A stretch of DNA of 64,000 nt from Blasia pusilla (lineage: Eukaryota > Marchantiophyta > Marchantiopsida > Blasiales): the NCBI GenBank assembly GCA_050084515.1, contig CM114271.1, forward strand, positions 35,836,001 through 35,900,000, in the 5' to 3' direction. A model generated the notes under the pieces. That model was not told where the DNA came from and did no database searches. It was given only the letters and a program-made list of their open reading frames with translations. Below, piece by piece: positions 1-10,482 of this stretch (position 1 is the first letter of the stretch; each line of letters opens with the position of its first letter). The translations under genes and the position numbers were made by a program.

Positions 1-461
1 TGCACTGTGGGGCTGAAGCTAAGTGGCCCTCTACCACCAGAGATCTCTGCCACATCCCCTGTCTCACTGCCCTCCTCTCCATCTAGTCTCCGGGCTGATG
101 GTGTGGGTCTCTCTCCTCTCACAATCCCATCATATGCCTCGCGACCACTACTAGACACATATCTTGGAGCCCAATACATCCTCCAAGCATCGATCTCTAT
201 TGAATATAGTGATCAAAACTCCATGTAGTCATCCATCGGAGGACCCTCCAAGTGCTGGAACAACCCTTGCCATGCCATGAAAGGGTTGAACCGTGTCGGG
301 GTCCGTATCTCCTGGAAATCGCACCACGTGTCGAACTCCTGGATAAAATCATCTAAGTCCATGATGCCCATTTGCACCCAAGAAACGACGCATGCCCCGA
401 TGGCCCATGTCGTCCATCTCCTGCCAAGTACTACTATCTCTGTCTGCGATCTTGTCACCAT
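1..461 (-). pseudogene. Ty3/gypsy-type gag N-terminal fragment
   Basis: Read on the minus strand, the frame from about position 362 to the left edge has the look of a plant gypsy gag N-terminus: an aromatic, acidic stretch with FMAWQGLFQHLEGPP and, after one in-frame TGA near 211, IEIDAWRMYWAPRY. Gag forms the particle of the retroelement. The stop codon and the cut at the window edge mean this is a partial, decayed copy. The match is from memory of the family, not from a search. The rightward extension to 461 is open but has no gag character. Orientation is opposite to the polypurine tract at 2871, so it may belong to a different insertion. Confidence 0.5.
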
Positions 462-1410
462 ACCCAGTGTCTAGTGATGATGATCTTGTCACGGATGGAT
501 GTCGAGGTAGCTTTTTTTTGGTAACCCCTCGGTATCTCACTCCACTCTATGTCACACCACCACCACTACTCGCACTACCCCGTTCTTCCGAACCTTGGAA
601 GAATGCCGTGATGACAAACCGTGTCTCACCCGCTCAAGCACTCAGACTCACCGAGAGTCTCCCACACTCCTCACTAGCTCACCTATGCTAACATCAATCC
701 TGTGATGACATACCCGGCCTCACGCACACTCAACACTCGGGCTCACCATGAGCCTCCCAACTGCCTCACCTAACCTAGCGACACTCTCTCGGGTCATACA
801 CGCGACCCCTACTCGGCAACCACCGTATATCCACCAACATGCTACACATGAAAAGAATCTACACTCATCACCATCACTGCACCCATCTAGCACCAACTAC
901 TACCCGATACCCAGCACTCTCAATCACACACGACAAGTGCACAAAAGGGACTCGAATGGGTAACCTGATAACGCCCTCCAACCTACTGCACCGTCAACAT
1001 CCACTCCTCCACATGATATGACAACCTCCGCAACACCACACTCTCCTCAACCAACATGTGAAACCTCCCGTCAGTGTAGGTTCGTGTGTCCCCATCACAA
1101 CCCTCGCAATTCCCAGTCGGTGAAGAACTAATGAGTCGTCCTCCAACCTACTCGTAACGACCGACAAAGTCCTATCGCAAATCCCATCCACGCTCGCGAG
1201 ACACTAAGTCCTGCAAAACTCTCCACTGCGTAACCGAATTCAACCACGTCGGACCCCAACCATGTCTTCCCTTATGACTACGTCCGACTTTACCATGTCA
1301 CTCCCGTCAATTGTGGTACCATGTCGGACTGCCCTACCACGTTCAGCCCCTGCAACTCCACCACATCCACTCGGCCCTGACCACATCCACATGTGCCATA
1401 CCACGTCCAT
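462..1410. other. gene-free, C/A-rich degenerate stretch
   Basis: No coding region with family character was found. The plus strand is rich in C and A with many short CCAC/CACC runs. It lies between the gag fragment and the LTR-like repeat and is probably decayed retroelement leader or internal sequence (inference). Confidence 0.4.
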
Positions 1411-1555
1411 CACGGTGCCCTATGCACCTCCTTAAATGCGAAAAATGGGGGAGGAGGAACCTGGCCCACGGCCCTATGCAGGCCTCCCTTAGTACGGGAA
1501 AGGGGGGCGTGCGGCCCTATGCGTGCCTCCCACATTGCGGGGAGGGGGGGGGGGA
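1411..1555. repeat. three imperfect tandem units ending in a G-run
   Basis: The phrase GCCCTATGC followed by CCTCC recurs at about 1413, 1471 and 1515, in units of about 45-60 bp of uneven length. Each unit ends in a G-rich stretch; the last ends in a run of 12 G near 1543-1554. A two-unit TTTAGGG-like motif follows immediately. Confidence 0.5.
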
Positions 1556-1567
1556 TTTAGGGTTTAG

Positions 1568-1715
1568 GTGCGCGCATGTGTTGTGTGATCTCCATGTATA
1601 TGTATGAGTTGATTTTTGTACATGTGTGGATCGACCCGTGTGTGGGGAAGATCGGTGTTGTATGGTGTAGATGTGACCAGCGATGTATGTTGTGTAGCAA
1701 TAGGTATGCGCACGA
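1568..1715 (+). repeat. LTR-like repeat, copy 1
   Basis: This block is similar over most of its length to 3252-3394: both run from a TTGTGTG(A/G)TCTC start through GGAAGATC, a TGTAGATGTGACCAGCGAT core and GCGCA(C/T)GAC. The core is also found at about 31982-32012 and 32620-32667. It is best read as the R/U5 part of a gypsy LTR (inference from the shared polypurine tracts at 2871 and 31895). Confidence 0.5.
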
Positions 1716-2870
1716 CAGCCTGCCCTCGGAGCATGTACGCGGTATGTCCCCCACTCGATCATGGCAAGTTTTGGCGGCGAAGTTGATGGATATGCCATCT
1801 TGACCAACCATAGAGTGATCCATGATGACACCAGATATAGTATTGCTGGACAATTGAGTTGGAGTCTTTTGCTTGGTTAGTTCAATAGGTACGTTGTACC
1901 ATCCAAAGTGCGTTCTACGGGTGCGCAACCCTTGATGTTAGGAAAGGTGGTGTGTTTGGTGTTTCGGACATGAAATATTGAGCCTTGTCCCTTTCAGATA
2001 CAAAGCTCTATTAGGAGTGTGTCACCCACGTACTACATGGCTCGACAAGGGCAAGTTGTTAGACTCCAACCAAAGCATGAGTTAGATAGTGTGATGGTGT
2101 GTATTTGGGCAATCACGACACCGACAGAGTTGTATGATGTGTTAGTAGGAAGTATGGTGTTGTACCCTGTTGGTTTCATCCTTGATCTTTGGGAGGGGAT
2201 GGTTTCTTGTCGACCAGGGTAGCGATCTGATGATGGATGGGTGAGCCATTTACTTGTATGGTTTGCATGATGTAGTGGTGGTCGACCACGGGACGATACG
2301 GTAATCATATTGGAAACATTCACGTATGGTGTTAGCTAGCCAAGAGAGTTTTTGGAGGGGAACGTACATGTAGAAGACATCCCATAGCAGATAGGCCCAT
2401 GGAGAGACATGCCACGGTGGGTGTCTCTTCCCATGGTGCGGAGACCTCTTTACCATTTTTGGTTACCAGCGTTGACTTGTATGGTAGTGCAAATGAGCTC
2501 ATAAGGCAGGTATGGAATCGTCCCTATGTCTCGGAGCAGATACAGTCAAGTGACGGTTGTGCTCTTGGACTGGAGACTTTATATCTTTGATATCAGACTT
2601 GTTGTGTGGCAATGCTTGAAGAAGGGTGCGAGAGTGGTAGATCACTTCGGAGAGATCAACACGAAGGTTAGCTACAATATTGCAGGACAACATACATATA
2701 TATTGATATTTCTAGGTAGAGATAGATGAGATGGATCCACAAATGAGCATGTGTTGGAAGATGTTATCGGGAGACAACACCAACGGTGCTGGATATATAT
2801 ATGGTAGTAGGTCATGTCAAGTAGATGTGATGTGTACTATTTGGAGTTACGGTACCCAACTACCAACTAG
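1716..2870 (+). other. decayed interior between two LTR-like repeats
   Basis: No intact retroelement domain is visible; the frames are short and unlike any protein I recognise. The position, between two similar LTR-like repeats and ending at a polypurine tract, suggests a deleted or non-autonomous gypsy copy. Confidence 0.35.
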
Positions 2871-2881
2871 CTAGGGGGCGG
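2871..2881 (+). other. polypurine tract of a gypsy element
   Basis: The sequence CTAGGGGGCGG, preceded by an ACCAACTAG-like context, closely matches the tract at 31895, where it follows an integrase reading frame. Such tracts prime plus-strand DNA synthesis just inside the 3' LTR. Confidence 0.45.
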
Positions 2882-3400
2882 CCCATTATATATGATGTCA
2901 ATCATGAAGAACACAAAGTCCGAAGCCAAGGCCCTTTGTTGAAAGCCCAAGGCCGAGGTGACATGTTGATCGAGTGAACAGTAATTCGGTAATCTGTGCA
3001 TGCAAGTGATCATTTGGAGGTTATTTTGGGGGAAGAGGCTTTGGCTCTTCCCAAGGCTATGAGAGAGGGAGAGATGGATTTCCCAAGCCATTTATCTCAT
3101 GTTGGTCCTTAGGATTACCTCTCTTAATTTCTTGTGTATGTGTGGAACTCGGGTACTAGCGTATGGATTCCCTCATAGCGGAGGGTGGATGTGGCTTGAT
3201 ATCCCAATGTAGATTCAAGAGTAGAGTTGGGTGTGTGCGCCATTTTACCCTTATTTTGTTGTGTGGTCTCAATGTATATACATGAGTGTATTTTTTTCTT
3301 TTGTGGATCTATCTGTGTGTTGGGAAGATCAGTGTGGTGTGTTGTGTAGATGTGACCAGCGATATGGATTGTATAGCGATATACATGCGCATGACAAGCC
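2882..3400 (+). repeat. probable 3' LTR, including LTR-like repeat copy 2
   Basis: This stretch follows the polypurine tract directly, and its right part (3252-3394) repeats the 1568-1715 block with about three quarters of bases visibly shared. The right end near GCGCATGAC is taken from the end of the similarity; no target duplication was identified, so the borders are approximate. Confidence 0.4.
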
Positions 3401-4952
3401 TTTCCAGATGCACACATAAGTATTTGCGGATGGAAAGTTTGAAAAGAATCCTTACTCTAAACTTAGTCCCATCACTAATTTGACTCAAAGCCATCCACCC
3501 ACCCAAAGAAAATTTTAAAGTCAATCCTAATGTAAACCACCTACTCTAATTAACATCAAAATTCACTATTAATATTGATGAGGTTAAGAGCTATTGAGAG
3601 TTTTTTAAAAAAACAAGAATCTATATTATAAAAAAATTTGGTGGCATATGTCATATTGGAAAAACAACTTTAATCTCACCAAAATATAACATATTACTTT
3701 TATGAAGTGTATAACACTAATTCAAATGATTGCATCTAGTGATCTTACACCGAAATTTATATCAAACCTCCATAAGAACTAAGGTGGTGGTGGGTGGCTC
3801 ATGTTATAAAGATGGATCCTATGCGAGAGTTTGTGCGAGCCCATGTGGTGGCACAAGGAAGATTACTACAAGGACCGGCCGTGAAGAAGACTCATCTCTA
3901 TATTCGACTTCATGATGGACATTCCTCCCCCTAGCAATAGAGATATATAGGACTATGGGCAAAAATTTTGACTCCTTCTTCATGGATTGTGCTCATAATC
4001 TCCAATCGAGATGTGGATTGTCCTTGGCTACTTCGATTCTTTATTGTAAGCAACCGATCTCAATGATTTTGTAACGTGCCCAAGCCAATGGGCCTTTGAG
4101 GCGGGTTCAGGCCGTGGGAGATATCGATCCTAGAGGCCCTCTTATTATTAGTCATGTTTCTCTATGCCTATCTAATATTGTTTATGTTGATGTAAGTTTA
4201 GGGGATAGAAAGGATGCCTTTTTTTTCCCCCTAAACTCTTCACGTACTCAATTCTTTGAGTCCCACTATTTTGTTCTTATACTTTAACCTTAAACCCAGT
4301 GGGTTCCCATCTTCCTTCTATGGAGGCTTTATCTTTCTCCAATACAAACCAATTTAGGAATAATGTAGGAAAGCGACTACAAATCACTTCCTTCTCGTAG
4401 AAAATGCATCAATTCCCCCTTTCTTGCAGTTCCCCAAGCGTCCATGAGCGTCGTCATTAGCACAAGCAGTTTCTTCATTGGGTCTTAATTCGTCCTATCA
4501 GAGGACTCTTCCGGACAAAGTCTCTCTAGAGAGTGTCGCTCTTCTTTCCCGCCGCGTACAGGTCTGCGGTAGTGTACAGACGTACAGTTACGTCTCCCCT
4601 CTGTGGTACTGGTCTTGCGGAATGGTGAGAGCGTGTCTATCGATGCCAACGAGATATGGAGAGATGGGAATTGGATGGAAAGTGCGTTTCGGGTTTAGTT
4701 TAAACGAAACAGAGAGGATGAGGGCCGAATCCCGGGATCGTACAGGGATCTCTCTTGCATCGAGCGTGATGACCGCACCTGTTACGGGCAATGCTGAGGC
4801 TCGGAGAAATCTTGTAAAGTCTACGCGTCGGTAGTAGATGAGACGGGCTTCAAATCTACAAGATATCTCCTTCAAGTGTCGTTGGAGTTTCGGCCAATGA
4901 CGGAAAGCGTGTCGCGCCAAACAAGTTGACGTTCTTATTTCCTTTTCGCCGA

Positions 4953-4982
4953 CGGGAGTATGAGCGACGGGAGTATGAGCGC
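4953..4982. repeat. 15-bp tandem direct repeat, two copies
   Basis: The unit GACGGGAGTATGAGC occurs twice in a row with no mismatch. There is no coding context. Confidence 0.7.
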
Positions 4983-7900
4983 TGTGCGAAATGAAGCTCT
5001 CTCGCTAAGTTTACGGTGCCTGATCCTGAATCGGTAGAGAAATCCGAGATGAGTTATATCGACCTGGTCTCACGGCGGTTTGTGTCGAGTTGATCTCCGA
5101 ATTTCCTTCACCGTGTCCGTGTTTGTTTCACTCCGACGTGCTGCAGCAGCAGCAGCTCTGCCATATTTACTTTAATTCCGTTGGGTTATCCCAACGTTTG
5201 CGGTTTGCCCACGTATCTCCCGTACTCTCTTCGTCCCTCTACAGAATACTAATTAGTACTGTTGCGATGCAGACTTGAGGAATACTCTTCGTTGCGTGGC
5301 TACCGATGATATCGAATGGTATGACAGGATTCCTTGTCACATTCCGCAAATTTTCTCACTAGAATCAATCGACTACCGCCCGGTGGGACCTCCTCTCGAT
5401 CGCTACATCCTGGATCAACATCCCTAGCGCATCTTGCTCGCCTACTTGCCTTGTACAAATCTGAGAGGAAGCTTCCTCTATCGCTGCAGGAGCGATAGCA
5501 ATCCCGATCCCAGGCGGCTGTAGCCTTGGGAATTGCTGACCCTGTGCAGCAACGAAGGGTTGTGTCTTTCATCGGTAGTGTTGGGGTCTCTCAATCGTTA
5601 CAATCAGGGTTGATCCAGTGCCTACAATGTTCCTAAACGCTCGTAACTGACTATCTCCTCTACGATAATACTGGATATTTCAATTCCCGCTTTACCGAAG
5701 ACCTCTACTAAACCCCGGTTCGTCCTAATTTCCCAAGGGCATCCATTGAGAAAGCAAGGACGGTCAACGTGCTTCAATATATGAGTAGGTTTGGCCTCAT
5801 CGCTCTTCTTACTGTACGGTAAATCCGGTCCAAAAGTCCGGATTCCAACATTCTGTCGCTCTTCTTCAATTCACGATGGACTGTACTAGAGGTGACAGAT
5901 CGGTGGTGGTGGTAGCGTGGGTTCCGCCTAGGAGACCGGGATATTATTGTCTGGATTCGCGACCGCAGCCTCCAGACTTCAGCCTCCTCCACCAGTTCAT
6001 CGTGGTGACCAGTCTGCCATCGCCTAGATAGGTAGGCTCTTCCTCTCCTGCTGTTGGTTTGCTCTCCCCCCACCAGCTTTCTACTTTTCACGCCTCACTT
6101 GCTATGTTGGGTACCTCACCTCGACAAAAACCAAATCGGCAAGTTGTATCGAATCCTCCACACCGTACTACCGTGTTTTCTCTCGTATGCCCAAGTTTCT
6201 GCATCTGGATTCTACGGCCTTCCATTACTCTTCAGCTCCATTGATTAGCGGTGATACTCTTCTTCTCTTCAGACGGATGCCGAGAATCTCTCATGGTAGA
6301 TGATAAGGAGGATGCATGGATTGTATCAGGTGCTGGTTCTTGAGACACTGTGCCCGTTCAGCATGTGGTCAGAATTAGATAGTGAGAAAGCACTCCTGTC
6401 TGAAGAAATTAAGGAAAGAGACCGGCCGAAACAAGAGACGAGTCCTTTTCTATATTTTACCTCGGCCGGTTTTATTCGGGCTCCGATTTGACCGGTTCAT
6501 GCCGACGGCGAACATCTTAAGAAGAGAAAAGAACACAAGCAAATCTCAGTCAAAGAACTTGTGGCTGGCGATGAAGACATTCTAGGAAGAGGGAATTTCT
6601 TGAACGAAGAAGGGCATGGTTTCCACAACGGAGGCGCAGGGTCAGATATTTCTAAGAAGAGAATGACTGAGAGGTGGAAGGGGAGAGAGATCGGAGGCGT
6701 TACCTGAGTACCATGACCTCTACAGCGCAGGGACCTCGTATTCTAGCTATCAACTGCGCTCGGCTTGACGATTTCCTCCGCCGTTGCAAGGGAGGATATC
6801 GTCGCTACAGCTACTTGCGGAACAAGACATGGACGACAACATCACATCAAGACGTAGTAGTGCGGAATCCCTAGAGATCTGATTCGCTGTTCAAGTGAAT
6901 TCATGTATAGGTCAAACATTCCGGGCTCCTCGCGTGTGCGGGTTATTCTTTGTCATCTTTTGCAGACTCGGAGCCGAGTGGCTCGTTAATAGAGATGGAT
7001 CAGCCAATAGCTTCGTAGTACCATGTAGGAGGACTCGAGAAGCTAGTAGTTGGGAAGTATTTCCCGCACGGCCCATGGGCTTGAAGGTACCGATTCCTAA
7101 TCTTCTTTCTGCGTATGGAGTAAAGAGCCATGCGCATTTTCGAAAGGGTCGAGAGGCGCTCCAGATTGGGTCGTTAGGGTTTTGAAGTAAGGGCCAAAAG
7201 TAAAGCACCGATTACCCAATAGCACCAGTGTGTCCTTGATGCAGCATTGAGTGCATCAAAGACTAATCAGCTCAACGATCAGACTTCATGATGCATCTCG
7301 ATCTGACCGGTATATCGAGCTCGTTTGCTAAACAGGATGGAGGGCAGCTCAACTACTTCAAATAATTGCCATACTTCATGCAATGACTCGTACTTCACGT
7401 TCATTAATGGTAGTCTAAACCAAATTCTCCCGTGAGGCTTCTTTGTGACTCTTATTCCGGCAGTTTAACAGCAAGAGACTGCCGAGAGTCCTGCATTCAC
7501 CCTTTCCCCGTCTCCCCTCATGCATGGAACCCTCTCATATTACGTCATAATGCATTGAAGCCTTTCATGCTTATCCTCGATCTTCTTCTCAACCTCATGG
7601 ATAAGATCTTCAGGTTCCCCGACATGGGTCCTTGGCACTAAAAGTACTTTCGTGCCACATTTTCATCCGTGTGGAGGCTTGTCTGTTTTGTTTAGTCGAC
7701 AAGCTCATACTCTTGGGTTAAAGACGGAAGCCTTTCAAGTGCAACAAGCATCTCATTCAGGGAAAATTCACTCATGGATAGTAACACGGGAATCGGAAGA
7801 AATCAGCAGGAAGAGTAACTATGGAAAACTCACACACTGATACGGCTGGTCCACCATCTCATTCAATCCTCAAACCACCCTTATTTCACACTCCCGCCAC

Positions 7901-8866
7901 CAAAGACCACTCCCATCGCCAATGACCATTCGGAGTCGTTGCACAAAGGAGGAAAACACAATCAGTCTCCAGCATCCAAGTTCACATACGCTTACGCATG
8001 CTTTCTCTGGATGGGCATCATCGTCCAGGGCATCCAATTCAGCATATTTCTCCTTCCCTGGTCATCTCGAGTCATAGCAAACAGTCATTCGCACTTAACT
8101 TCTAAGTCTTTTTGTATATTTGAACTCCCCTGGCCGAGGCCTAGTCTTAACGGAATGGACTATATATTCGGTTCGACATATTCGGACAGTCCTGTGAGCT
8201 CGTGAATCAGAGAAAAAAGTGAAACGATCTACAGCGACAACATCCTTCCCACGATCTTATTAGTTCACTTCATCTGCCATATTCAGCATGATTATTCTTT
8301 AATTTACAGGAAACAAATCAACACAAGCTGAAGCGGCCAATGAAAAGTCCCCCAAATGACAGTGAATGAAGTGGGAACCAGTGGTCCAGAGATATAGCCC
8401 AACAAGAGATTATCAATCACATTTAGGCAATCCAATGGACAACGATAGTGCGACAGACATGACTCTGTTGACAAACAGGACAGAAGTAGTCCATGCTGCA
8501 CTGCCATGAGTTGATGGCACATAAAGAATTGGTAATGGTCCGTCCATGGGCTTGGAGAAAGTCCACAGTGGAATATTTACAAATTGATTGCTTAGTGTTA
8601 GGCGTCTGCCAAACAAACTCTGAAGTGTAGGAAACTGTACAATGCTGTACCCTCCAACGTAAAATGTCTCGAAATTCGACTATTACATCGACTATTCGGG
8701 GCACAATAGAAGACTCACCCGAATCAATCGTTCAATTCTCGTCTTCCTATTTGTCTTTAAAAGTGATGTATGAAACTTTATTTTCGATCTGGGGATTCTG
8801 TCCACTCCTCTGTATCTCTGCTCTTCCCTCTTGACTCGATCTTTCTCCAGCTTATCAAATCTGCTC

Positions 8867-8895
8867 TCTACCTACCTATCTACCTACCTTCCTAC
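8867..8895. repeat. CTAC-type microsatellite
   Basis: A run of CTAC/CTAT/CTTC tetranucleotides, about seven imperfect units. Confidence 0.7.
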
Positions 8896-9036
8896 CTCCT
8901 ATTATCATAGAAACACAATCCGCATCAGGAGATGGAGATGGCTGGATCCACTTCTGTCGTCCCCGAACGTGACAAAACTGGGTCAATCTATCAGTGAGTA
9001 ACCTTGCCGTGGTCTGTAATCTATAAGCTGTGATGT

Positions 9037-10482
9037 CTATCTCGCCTCCATCGTTCTACTCATATTTATTTTACTGGAGATGAAGCTTCTCTCCCACAGT
9101 TCGGAGGCCGTCATTATTTTCGACAGCTCCAAGCTGACGGCCCTGATTTCGGGTCGATGGGTAGGGTTGTCGTCTATGCACGATTTGGCCAGAAGCGCAA
9201 CCTTCAATGCATAATCCAGAGGGTAAGAGTCTTTGAGAAGAGGATCCATCCACTGACGCAACTTCACTCTCGGCTCTCGATCGTTGAATATGGCCAGCAC
9301 AGAGTCGTGGAGAGAGCTTACTTTGATGACGTTGGAGCCAGGATCACCACGTTGGGTGCTAGGTTCCTGACCCGAGAGAATCTCGAGGAGCACAACACCG
9401 AAAGAGAAGACATCGGATTTTGTTGTCACCGCTGCATTCGACTTTGACTCTGGAGCCATGTAACAACGAGTACCATTGATCTTCCTGCTGCGGGAGTGAG
9501 TCAGTCGGGGTCTAACCACTGACGGTGATGGCAACCCTCCCTCCTCCGTGATTTCACTCGAACTCGAAGCAAGGTTGGCAGAGACGTCTGTAGATTCCTC
9601 TAGCTCTCGCGTAGCAAACTCTCCAGCCAAGTACGCCACACCAAAGTTGCAAATCCTTGCACGAAGAGTGTTTCCGTCCAGAAGAATGTTATTGCTTTTG
9701 ATATACTTGTGCACGAAAGGCTTGTGCGTGTCTTCATGCAGATATTCCAGCCCTCGCGCCACATCCAGGGCCACCTGAAGTCGCAGTTTCCATGTGCTAA
9801 GCACACAATAGCCAGGTGAATGAGGGCTACGCAAACATTCCCTCAGCTTGACGCCCTCAATGAGCTCGTATACCGCATACACATTCTCATCTCCATCAGG
9901 AGCGCATGCACCTATCATGGGAACGACATTCATGTGATGAACACTGCACAGCGTTTTCACCTCCGACGCCAAGTCGGTGAACATCTCACATTTCTTGTGT
10001 TTCGTGATGGCTACCTCCAGACTATTCCTCACAGTTCCTCGGTACACAGAGCCACCGATTCGACGGCTGGAGCTGAAGTTCTCCGTAGCACGTCTGAGCT
10101 CCCTATAGTGAAAAATGTAGGCTCCTCCACCGACCACATCCTTCACAGTTGCGAGCGAGTCCCTAGAGACCTGGGACTCTCTGGAATGGGATTGTTGGGA
10201 GTCCCTAGACAGCTGGGACTCTCTGGATAGTTTATTCGGCGTATAGCCCGCACTCACGCCTGAAAAATCCGAGCTGCTGCTATCATGTTGGTTAACCTTG
10301 CTGCTACGAGTCCCGGGCCAAGTTCTTGCCGAAGCTTCCCGACTCGAAGAACTGATCTTCAAAGTCGGCTTGCGCTTTACCAAGCACATGGTGGACCGGA
10401 GTATCTTTCGAAGTGAGGGCATAGTATCAACCCGTACATAATTCACATCTGAAAACCTTGTAAAGCATTCAAGTAAGCCCAC
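9037..10482 (-). CDS. LYK4/5-like receptor-type pseudokinase (no LysM seen)
   Basis: This 481-residue frame has a Ser-rich N-terminal part with a short SRES/SRDS repeat (about residues 85-110) and then a kinase-like fold from about residue 123. Its style is that of the LysM receptor-kinase LYK4/LYK5/NFP branch: RATENFS, WKLRLQVALDVARGLEYLHE and DVFSFGVVLLEILSG. Residues needed for catalysis are missing: the glycine loop is shortened (IGGSVYRG, 142-149), VAIK reads VAIT (157-160), HRD reads HKY (258-260) and DFG reads NFG (279-281). The alphaC Glu (about 174) and APE (343-345) remain. LYK4/5 kinases act in chitin perception as non-catalytic partners; that role here is inference. No LysM or membrane segment is present. 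A TTTTCAG acceptor-like site lies just inside the chosen start, so residues 1-12 may be intronic and an upstream exon may exist; Met21 is an alternative start. Confidence 0.7.
   Translation of the reverse strand: MGLLECFTRFSDVNYVRVDTMPSLRKILRSTMCLVKRKPTLKISSSSREASARTWPGTRSSKVNQHDSSSSDFSGVSAGYTPNKLSRESQLSRDSQQSHSRESQVSRDSLATVKDVVGGGAYIFHYRELRRATENFSSSRRIGGSVYRGTVRNSLEVAITKHKKCEMFTDLASEVKTLCSVHHMNVVPMIGACAPDGDENVYAVYELIEGVKLRECLRSPHSPGYCVLSTWKLRLQVALDVARGLEYLHEDTHKPFVHKYIKSNNILLDGNTLRARICNFGVAYLAGEFATRELEESTDVSANLASSSSEITEEGGLPSPSVVRPRLTHSRSRKINGTRCYMAPESKSNAAVTTKSDVFSFGVVLLEILSGQEPSTQRGDPGSNVIKVSSLHDSVLAIFNDREPRVKLRQWMDPLLKDSYPLDYALKVALLAKSCIDDNPTHRPEIRAVSLELSKIMTASELWERSFISSKINMSRTMEAR

Larger units (their letters stand above)
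3401..9036. other. gene-free stretch, no family recognised
   Basis: The first 900 bases are AT-rich; the rest is of mixed composition with only short frames, none showing domain character on either strand. A phrase around 4086 (CCAATGGGCCTTT) recurs near 34809 in the AT-rich repeat area, so part is dispersed repeat. A 15-bp unit is repeated twice at 4953-4982, and a CTAC-rich microsatellite lies at about 8867-8895. A short ATG frame at 8932-8994 ends near a GTGAGT donor-like site but has no partner exon. Confidence 0.4.

Noticed and set aside
1555-1567. Two TTTAGGG-like units resembling plant telomere repeat
   Set aside because: Only two units; not an interstitial telomere array.
8932-8994. 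Short ATG frame ending near a GTGAGT donor
   Set aside because: No partner exon on the plus strand; the next 1.4 kb is coding on the minus strand.
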